This document shows positions 52,608-58,690 of a DNA stretch of 58,690 nucleotides, piece by piece. The position numbers and the translations under genes are program-made. Origin of the DNA: Massilia sp. Root335 (lineage in GTDB: Bacteria; Pseudomonadota; Gammaproteobacteria; Burkholderiales; Burkholderiaceae_D); NCBI RefSeq assembly GCF_001425685.1, contig NZ_LMCY01000016.1, positions 56,352 to 115,041 of the forward strand. The letters run 5' to 3'. Below the pieces are notes generated by a model. The model ran no database searches. It was not told where the DNA came from and saw nothing but the letters and a program-made list of their open reading frames with translations. Position 1 is the first letter of the stretch; each line of letters opens with the position of its first letter.

Positions 52608-52771
52608 TATCAGATGATTATCGTTCGACAGTTACATTTATGCAATAACCAAAATGTCTGTTCAGCAAATTTAGTTTCTGATGTGTGTTTTTGATACGGT
52701 TTTGAAACTTCATCAATATGTTCTCAAGCATCAAAAAAGTCCGACCAGCGCCCTGCGACGCCGGCCGTCGC
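52608..52771 (-). promoter_or_regulatory. Control region of the DISARM-like unit with an inverted repeat
   Basis: An AT-rich gap of 164 bases. An imperfect inverted repeat has arms ACAGTTACATTT (52,628-52,639) and AAATGTCTGT (52,652-52,661). Within it are GTTAC (52,631-52,635) and ATAACC (52,645-52,650), the same kind of half-site seen beside the WYL gene. It is a good candidate operator for the upstream end of the seven- to eight-gene minus-strand run. No terminator is evident after the MBL gene, so read-through from it is possible. Confidence 0.45.
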
Positions 52772-54523
52772 TCATCTTCCCCGTTGCTGCCCTCGCCCTG
52801 GCATCGAGCTTCCCTTGCCTCCCGGTATTCCGCGGCGCCGAGCAATCTCTCGGCTCAGGCGCGCAATCTCATCCTCCATCTCGCGAAGACACGCCTCATC
52901 CGAAATCTCGGAAGCGTCCTTGTCAAGGTCGAACCACAAATCCGGATCTGCGGGCATCATCGCTTGAACAAGCGTGCCCTCCATCTCCGCCCTCGCCTTC
53001 ATCGCCTCCGCAAGGGCCTCCCGCTGCATGTCCCCACCGTGCTGAATGAAGACTGCCTTGCCCACCAGCCTCAACTCGTCCTTGTGATGATTCAGGATCC
53101 AGTCGAGCAAACCAGTCTGATCCGCGTGAGCCGAGTAGCCCGTGAGCGCAACGACGTCGGCGCCAATCTCCGCCAGCGGCATCGTCATCCCACCCGGCCA
53201 GTCGAGACTGCCCGTCAGCCGCCGGCGCTCCTCCAGACCGGCCTTCGCGAGTGAAAGCAGCTGTCCGCCGACCGTGCCGGCCGAACAAAAGCCCGCGAGC
53301 GCAACGGTGTTGCTGGTGGACGGGATCAATTTCGGCAGCCACCAGGCCGCAGGCCCACCATCGCAAGTGCCTGAACTGACCACATACACCGATGCACGGG
53401 AGTCCTCTTCCGGCACATGCTGGCGACGATTGGTCATGGCGCGGAACAACGGCCGCCAGGCGCGCGCGACGGCATTTCCGCAAGCGGGGAGCTGCACGTC
53501 ATCTCCAGCCTCGGCCCCCAGTGTCATGTGGCAGATATCGAGAACCGTGCGCACATGCGTCGGATCCTTGTCGTCCAGGCCGAACCAGCGGAACATCTGC
53601 TTACCCAGCCAGAGGGGGCGTACCTTTCCGTTCTTGCCGTTGTTCTCGGTTCTCCGGAGAGCCTCGAGCACGGCCGCGTTCATCTTTCGTGCACTTGGTG
53701 CATCAATGTGGAACCCGACGCCCTCGTATCGCTCCGGATTCTCGGCCACGATCCAGTGCAGATCGAAAAGGACGTCCTGAACACGTCCGAGGGCGAACGC
53801 CGGGATGATGAGACTGCCGGCACGTGAAATCGTCCGATCGAGGAGACTGCGCAGCTGAGCCCTGCGATGCGCAGGATCGTTCTGCTCCGCAGTCCGTACC
53901 ATCTCGCCGTAAGTTGACTCGATGACCGCGAAGTCATTCGAACCGGCGTACATTCTGTGCCGGAGGAACGGCAGGCTTTCCTCATCCTCCACGTTGGGCC
54001 CGAGATCGCCTGAAAAGGCGATGCTGCGCTGCCCCGGACCTGGTGCGCCCCAGTGAACTGCGACGGAGAGCGCACCGATGACATGCCCCGAACGGAAGAA
54101 GCGCACAAAGAGATTCCTGTCGACCGAATGAAACTGGCCGAAAAATGGACTCCGGCGCGGTTCATGCCAGCGGATTGCGTTCACGTCCTTTGCGGTGAAA
54201 CCGATGTCCGACAGCTCGGCCGCATCCCGCAAGAGGATCTTCGCGATCTCGGCAGTCTCCCTCGAGCAATACACCAGACCTCGGAATCCCTTCCTGTACA
54301 GCATGGGAAGCAGACCACTGTGGTCAATGTGTGCGTGCGTGAGGATCACGAACTTGATCTCTGCCGGGTCGAAGGGCCAGTCGCAGGCGTTCCACTCCGC
54401 AGCCGTACGTTCCCCCTGCTGCATCCCGCAATCGACGAGAAAATTCCAGTCGTTTGCCTCATCGTGCATCCAGGTGCACGAACCAGTGACTTTTCCGAGC
54501 GGACCGATAAAACGAATCTTCAT
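52772..54523 (-). CDS. MBL-fold beta-CASP nuclease
   Basis: A 583-aa protein starting at MKIRFIGPLG behind a strong AGGAGG. It has the metallo-beta-lactamase motif HAHIDHSG (near residue 62) and the expected later ligands (RSGHVIGA; AFSGDLG; the Asp is in SGD), then beta-CASP features (VIESTYGE, IPAFALGRVQDVL, SSGTCDGGPA, TGYSAHADQ). This is the CPSF-73/RNase J-like class of zinc-dependent RNA or DNA processing nucleases. The C-terminal 40 residues are basic and Gly-rich. It is divergent from the 904-aa gene. In this locus it could be an effector nuclease; the catalytic class is clear, the target is not. Confidence 0.9.
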   Translation of the reverse strand: MKIRFIGPLGKVTGSCTWMHDEANDWNFLVDCGMQQGERTAAEWNACDWPFDPAEIKFVILTHAHIDHSGLLPMLYRKGFRGLVYCSRETAEIAKILLRDAAELSDIGFTAKDVNAIRWHEPRRSPFFGQFHSVDRNLFVRFFRSGHVIGALSVAVHWGAPGPGQRSIAFSGDLGPNVEDEESLPFLRHRMYAGSNDFAVIESTYGEMVRTAEQNDPAHRRAQLRSLLDRTISRAGSLIIPAFALGRVQDVLFDLHWIVAENPERYEGVGFHIDAPSARKMNAAVLEALRRTENNGKNGKVRPLWLGKQMFRWFGLDDKDPTHVRTVLDICHMTLGAEAGDDVQLPACGNAVARAWRPLFRAMTNRRQHVPEEDSRASVYVVSSGTCDGGPAAWWLPKLIPSTSNTVALAGFCSAGTVGGQLLSLAKAGLEERRRLTGSLDWPGGMTMPLAEIGADVVALTGYSAHADQTGLLDWILNHHKDELRLVGKAVFIQHGGDMQREALAEAMKARAEMEGTLVQAMMPADPDLWFDLDKDASEISDEACLREMEDEIARLSREIARRRGIPGGKGSSMPGRGQQRGR

Positions 54524-54676
54524 TTGGATGACCTCCTGTAAAAAAATATTTGCCACAGAGGAAGATTAGTTACCTTGCGCCCGATGCGCAACGACTCCTG
54601 CAATGCTGCGCAGCGTTGCATTCGACATTGCAATTGTTGTTCGAGAAAAGTATGCTTCCGAGAAAATGGAGGCCCA
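54524..54676. promoter_or_regulatory. Divergent promoter region with a 20-base near-palindrome
   Basis: This gap of 153 bases serves two genes read in opposite directions. GCAATGCTGCGCAGCGTTGC at 54,600-54,619 is a palindrome with only one mismatched pair, a strong operator candidate. Toward the MBL gene are AAAAATATTT (54,542-54,551) and GTTACC (54,569-54,574), as in the WYL control region. AGGAGG serves the MBL gene and GGAGG serves the gene at 54,677. Confidence 0.5.
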
Positions 54677-57391
54677 ATGTTCAAACCAATCAGTACCGCT
54701 CGCTCGAGCGGAAAATTTCGATCCTTCGACGAGCTGGCAAAGCGCTTGGTGAGCGAGTTCACCGATCTGGATTGGCCTGCACCTCGTGCGCTGGCGGTAA
54801 AGCTGGGCGACATCGATCGTGGAGACAAGGTGTGGTGGACAAGACGCCCTTCGCACGCTAGCGCTCTCGCGACCCTGCTGGAGGCGCCGCTAGTCGACCT
54901 GGGTCTGCACGATGCCCCTGCAGGGGACGCCTTCCAGTTCACGACCTTCCCGGAACTGGCCCCGATCACGCTGGCGCGCGAAACCTCATGCGAGATCGGC
55001 TTCCCCGTGTCGGCGGCTGCCGGAAAGGAGGGAGACAGATTGGCGTTCTGGCTTGACGTGGCGCCTCCGCGCCATGCATGGCGCGGCCCCGACAATGAGA
55101 TCTCCTGGCTCGAGTTCCTGCCCGGCACCGGCCTCAGCTTCTTCTGGGCAGCACTCCGTGCGCGGACACGCCACGAGCACATGGTGGAAAGACGACTCCG
55201 TGACGCCGGAGAACGCCTTCGCCAGGCAGGCAATCTGATCCTTCTCGTAGAACAGCCCTGCGACAATGCCGACCTGATCGCCCTGGCGGAGGCGCATCGC
55301 GATCTCAACCTGCTGATCGTGGCGCCCTTCAGTGCGCCGGAGGGCGATACTGACGCACCGTCGACGTGGCTACCCAGCTGGGAGGTTCTGACAGGGCAGA
55401 TCGACGGACGCATGGCTGCGCTCAGGAACCCGCAGGACTTCTTCAACTCGATTGCCAGATACGAATGGCGCATTCACGACGACTGGCAGGCTCGCCTGCT
55501 GGACTGGGTGGAAAAGCGCATCAGCCGCACTACCGACGATACGCTGTTCACGGCCAAGGGCGTCGCGAACTGGCTCTCCAGCTTTCCCGAAGGGTGGCAG
55601 TTTGTCAGGGGACCAGCCGATCTCCTTGCCGTCTGCCGCCTTTGCCATCTATCCAGGGAAACCGAGCTGCCACGCGTGTCGGACCTCAATGCGGGACAGC
55701 GGCTACTCGAACAGGTCACCCGCGCCGACAAGGCACTGTCCAGACGCTTCAAGGAGCTGGTGGATGCCAGGCTCGCGGCGCGCCAGCTGAGCTGGAACGA
55801 TCCGCTGACCGCAGCGCAATGGGCAGCCTTCGCCCCTGCAGCATCCGTCGCCCTCGACGAGACGACCCTTCTTTCCATCGCCAACGGCGCGAATCAGGCA
55901 GAGCGACGAAAGCGCGCCATGGCCGTCGCCGAATATATCCAGGAGACGGGAATCGCTCCGCTCATCGAAGCGCGGTTTCTGGTTGAAACCCGTGACGGCA
56001 TGCTGGTACTGGCCCCTCAGTTTCTGGTCGACCTGGTCGCACGCGACCTGCTCATGCAGATCATCCGTGAGCAGCCGGTCGACCACTGGGCGATGTACTG
56101 CCATGACAAGGATCGCCGTGTCCTGATCGATGCAGCGCTCGGCAGCATGTCGATCGGCGAACTCTTGCCAGTACTCGATCGCATCAAGGAAATGCCTGCG
56201 GACGCGCTAGCCCGGATCGGCGCTGGGGAAGCACTGTTCTGGGAAATCGGCAAACGGCTCAGTGACATGCGGACGGTGCCCGAGGCGTTCGCGTGCCTCG
56301 CCGGGATGGTTCTGCCCCGTCTTGCCGAGACCGATCTGACACCTGCTCCATGGACGCGCCCTGCCGACAACGAAGACGAATCACTGGAATGGAACACCAT
56401 ATGCTGGGCGTGGAGCATCTGGTGCGACAGGCCTCCGATGCATCTGCCGGAAAGCTGGACCTGGCACTTTCCAGGCTGGGCTCCGGACCTCGCGGTCGGC
56501 ATGACCCCCTGGTTCTGGCCGACACTCCTGCCTGATCGGCCGGCCCTCTCGTACAAGTGGAAGCGCATGATGGCGGTTGCCGGCCAGCTGGTCCAGAAAT
56601 TCACGCGCCCTCCCGAGTATCCGCCGGAATTTCTCGCGCCGATACTTCTGGCCGAAGGCATCAGAGGCCGATGGCCCGTGGACTTCAAGTGGCTCGAGGC
56701 CATCATGAGCGAGACGGACCGGGAGCGGCGCAATGCAGCAGAGAACCTGCTCCTCCGGGAGCTGAACAGGATCGGCTCCACAGCAGCCCCGAAACTGCTC
56801 CCCTTCCTCATGGAGTTCCTCTTTTCGGGGCGGACCGACGGGATGAGACAGGTACTTTTCTACCGTTCGCGCATACGTACATGGGTATTGGAGCACGTGT
56901 CGTACGAAGACGTGTCCGCCTGCCTCGACGAGGTACAGCTCGAGGCCTTATGGCAGGTTCCCCACTCGCTTCCGCCCCGGCTCCTGCTTGGCATGCTTGC
57001 GGATTCCAGCCCCGTAGAGGAGTCGAGACTGCCCGCGCGCATTGGCGCGATTCGCGTTCTTGGTGCGGAGCATGTCGATGCGCTCACGCGGCTTCTCGGG
57101 TCGGAGTCCCTGGGCATGGCTGCGGCAGAGCGGCTCTGGAAGGTGTCGCCCGAGACTGTGGAGCGCACGCTGACCGGAGGCGCTTCCACCCAGGATGCCG
57201 CGGCTTCGCTGCGGGTGCTGATTCTGTCCGCCCCGCTCGAAAGGACGGGTGTGGCTGCGGACGCGGTCCTGGACTTCCCTTCTCTTCTCGCCCCTGGCGA
57301 ACGTGCAGACTGGGCAAAGCCGCGACTTCCCAATGCGCAGGCACATACCGAGACTCTCTGGGCGATTCTCGACCATTCGAAAGCACACTGA
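54677..57391 (+). CDS. Large helical protein of unknown function
   Basis: A 904-aa soluble protein starting at MFKPISTARS behind GGAGG; the frame opens earlier but the ribosome-binding site decides this start. No Walker motif, nuclease motif or membrane segment is seen. The first about 240 residues look alpha/beta, with LILLVEQPCDNADLIALAEAH resembling a strand-helix unit of a degenerate NTPase. The rest is helical with many Trp residues and may be HEAT-like repeats. It lies divergent from the MBL nuclease and may be its partner or a sensor. Family unknown; size and repeats suggest a scaffold or recognition role. Confidence 0.65.
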   Translation: MFKPISTARSSGKFRSFDELAKRLVSEFTDLDWPAPRALAVKLGDIDRGDKVWWTRRPSHASALATLLEAPLVDLGLHDAPAGDAFQFTTFPELAPITLARETSCEIGFPVSAAAGKEGDRLAFWLDVAPPRHAWRGPDNEISWLEFLPGTGLSFFWAALRARTRHEHMVERRLRDAGERLRQAGNLILLVEQPCDNADLIALAEAHRDLNLLIVAPFSAPEGDTDAPSTWLPSWEVLTGQIDGRMAALRNPQDFFNSIARYEWRIHDDWQARLLDWVEKRISRTTDDTLFTAKGVANWLSSFPEGWQFVRGPADLLAVCRLCHLSRETELPRVSDLNAGQRLLEQVTRADKALSRRFKELVDARLAARQLSWNDPLTAAQWAAFAPAASVALDETTLLSIANGANQAERRKRAMAVAEYIQETGIAPLIEARFLVETRDGMLVLAPQFLVDLVARDLLMQIIREQPVDHWAMYCHDKDRRVLIDAALGSMSIGELLPVLDRIKEMPADALARIGAGEALFWEIGKRLSDMRTVPEAFACLAGMVLPRLAETDLTPAPWTRPADNEDESLEWNTICWAWSIWCDRPPMHLPESWTWHFPGWAPDLAVGMTPWFWPTLLPDRPALSYKWKRMMAVAGQLVQKFTRPPEYPPEFLAPILLAEGIRGRWPVDFKWLEAIMSETDRERRNAAENLLLRELNRIGSTAAPKLLPFLMEFLFSGRTDGMRQVLFYRSRIRTWVLEHVSYEDVSACLDEVQLEALWQVPHSLPPRLLLGMLADSSPVEESRLPARIGAIRVLGAEHVDALTRLLGSESLGMAAAERLWKVSPETVERTLTGGASTQDAAASLRVLILSAPLERTGVAADAVLDFPSLLAPGERADWAKPRLPNAQAHTETLWAILDHSKAH

Positions 57392-57537
57392 CAGCGCTCA
57401 CCGCCGGGCAACAGGACAAGCGATTATCTGTCCTGCCCCGGCAGCGGCGCAGACAACCAGCGCCACTCTCTGATATTAGTTGGCAAAAGGAAAACTTTCG
57501 GCTTAAGATTAGTCTCCCTTGTTTCGAAAGTGATAGA

Positions 57538-58611
57538 GTGGCCGCGATCTCGAACTATGCCCAGCTGGACGCTTTTGGCCGTGAACGCCTTTCGCCCAAT
57601 TTCTTCATGCGGGAATTCCTGCACAGCGAAATCGCCGCCTGGCATGGGTTGCAGAACATTCCGGATCATCCCGAAATAGCGCTCGACGTCGGCAGGAAGC
57701 TGTGCCAGGAATTGCTGGAGCCGCTTCAAGCCAGATTCGGCAGGATCCACATACGGTCGGGCTATCGCTCGCCCACTGTGAATCGCTTTGGAAACGAGAA
57801 AGAGCTGAACTGCGCGACCAACGAAAAGAACTACGCCAGCCATATCTGGGATTACCCGGACGCCGAAGGCATGCACGCCGCCACTGCATGCATAGTGGTC
57901 CCCGCGCTGGTGGACTATATCGAGTCGGGTGGAAGCTGGACCGCAATGGCTTGGTGGATCCATGACCATCTGCCCTACAGCTCTCTGTGCTTCTTTGCGA
58001 AGATGGGCGCATTCAACATCGGCTGGCACGAAAAGCCGCTCCGACAGATCGACAGTTACGCGAAACCCAAGGGGTACCTGACCAGGCAAGGCATGAGCAA
58101 CCATGGTGGAACGCACGAGGCAGAATACGAGGGTCTGCTCGCGTCGTTACGACGGCCGAACGTTGGTCGAGACAGTTTGGCTATCGTCGAGAATCGCTCT
58201 GTCTCTGCAGCCCCTCAACCTGGAAGTATGCGACCTGCTGCTTTCGTCACCGGTGCGCCCACCCCATCAGAAGAAGAACAAGTCGCCTTGCCCGTGAATT
58301 ACCGCGCGGTGCACACTAGGACAACCTGGCGTATCGCGCGCGGACACAAGTCCATCGAAAATGCCATTTACGGCAAGGATGGTGCGGCAGGGCTTTTTGC
58401 GCGGAAGGTTCGCATCGATTATGAGCGGCATGGTGATCCGCTCTACGTGGTCGTCTGGCAGTCAGGCCGCAGCACAGGCTTTGTGGCCACTTCGAGTAGC
58501 GCATCGTCCACAGGGATTGCGATTGCAGAATTGCCTGTCGCCGCTATCGAGGTGTTTGAAGCGCAGGGCGGAGCAGCTATCGAAATACTCGCCCGATGCT
58601 TCAAGGGTTGA
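57538..58611 (+). CDS. M15-type peptidase domain protein
   Basis: A protein of about 357 aa, best started at the GTG at 57,538 (VAAISNYAQLDAFGRERLS). The N-terminal 200 residues resemble M15/D-Ala-D-Ala carboxypeptidase-like proteins: NFFMREFLHSEIAAWHGL, ELLEPLQARFGRIHIRSGYRSPTVN, then ASHIWDYPDAEG and WIHDHLPYSSLCFF. The expected metal ligands are His and Asp in the ASHIWD and WIHDHLPYS regions. The C-terminal 130 residues are a separate domain. It begins about 150 bases after the 904-aa gene. It could act on peptidoglycan or another peptide. The start is weakly supported. The last 79 bases of the window after it hold no gene. Confidence 0.75.
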   Translation: MAAISNYAQLDAFGRERLSPNFFMREFLHSEIAAWHGLQNIPDHPEIALDVGRKLCQELLEPLQARFGRIHIRSGYRSPTVNRFGNEKELNCATNEKNYASHIWDYPDAEGMHAATACIVVPALVDYIESGGSWTAMAWWIHDHLPYSSLCFFAKMGAFNIGWHEKPLRQIDSYAKPKGYLTRQGMSNHGGTHEAEYEGLLASLRRPNVGRDSLAIVENRSVSAAPQPGSMRPAAFVTGAPTPSEEEQVALPVNYRAVHTRTTWRIARGHKSIENAIYGKDGAAGLFARKVRIDYERHGDPLYVVVWQSGRSTGFVATSSSASSTGIAIAELPVAAIEVFEAQGGAAIEILARCFKG

Positions 58612-58690
58612 GTGCACTTCGAGAACTGGAGGGTGTAAATAATATTGTGTAAACGGTCATTTGGCAGGACACTGCCGCCACTAGGAGAAA

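Noticed and set aside
56557..57537. N-terminal extension of the M15 peptidase frame back to 56,557
   Set aside because: This part overlaps the 904-aa gene in another frame and gives no domain; similarity starts at SNYAQLDAFGRE.
1..58690. CRISPR array
   Set aside because: No regularly spaced repeats of 24-40 bases with spacers were seen on either strand, and no cas genes are present.

Overview
The window looks like GC-rich betaproteobacterial DNA, most likely Burkholderiales and plausibly Oxalobacteraceae. That guess rests on codon use, NodT/MacB-type exporters and a P4-type integrase beside a tRNA-Ser 3' end; no taxonomic marker gene is present. Almost everything here is accessory DNA, in three blocks.

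Block 1 (about 1-13,700) is a self-contained secreted-peptide cluster of microcin type. It has a 99-aa precursor with a signal peptide and a Cys/Ala/Gly-rich hydrophobic core, a MacA/MacB/NodT-type tripartite exporter, an HlyC-like acyltransferase homologue (MceI/MchD type) and a large partner protein (MceJ/MchC position) that carries a recognisable but altered SelO pseudokinase signature. Upstream are a second ABC exporter, an AmpG-like MFS transporter and two small envelope proteins that are candidates for immunity. Remnants of the same receiver/EAL regulator gene lie at both ends, so the cluster seems to have been placed in, or moved with, a broken regulator.

Block 2 (about 13,700-19,650) is a scar region: a low-GC DUF6625 glycosyltransferase-like gene, a truncated IS5-family transposase, a REP-like palindrome, a broken P4-type integrase, a terminator and the 3' end of a tRNA-Ser (att remnant), then an AlpA regulator, gene fragments and one hypothetical gene. 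It looks like the joint between two islands.

Block 3 (about 19,650-58,611) is a very large defence-type locus of about 22 genes. A plus-strand NERD-helicase and a membrane coiled-coil protein face a minus-strand unit of a WYL regulator and a caspase-like peptidase. A long plus-strand run follows: small repeat protein, Tat-signal/FtsK-gamma-like protein, two dynamin-like GTPases, a tail-anchored coiled-coil protein, DUF445, a PLD-fold protein and two DUF262 proteins. It ends at a strong terminator, facing a minus-strand run read from the other end: MBL/beta-CASP nuclease, two unknown proteins, a second NERD-helicase, DrmA, DrmB, and three helical proteins with Gly/Ala-rich membrane segments. 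A divergent 904-aa protein and an M15-type peptidase close the window.

My reading is that DrmA/DrmB-type DNA recognition or translocation, several nucleases, membrane-remodelling GTPases, candidate pore proteins and a caspase-like protease form one regulated anti-phage system, or a dense nest of several. AT-rich (A/G)TWACC-type motifs recur in the gaps ahead of several of its transcription units. I know of no described system with this full gene set, but I could not search for one.
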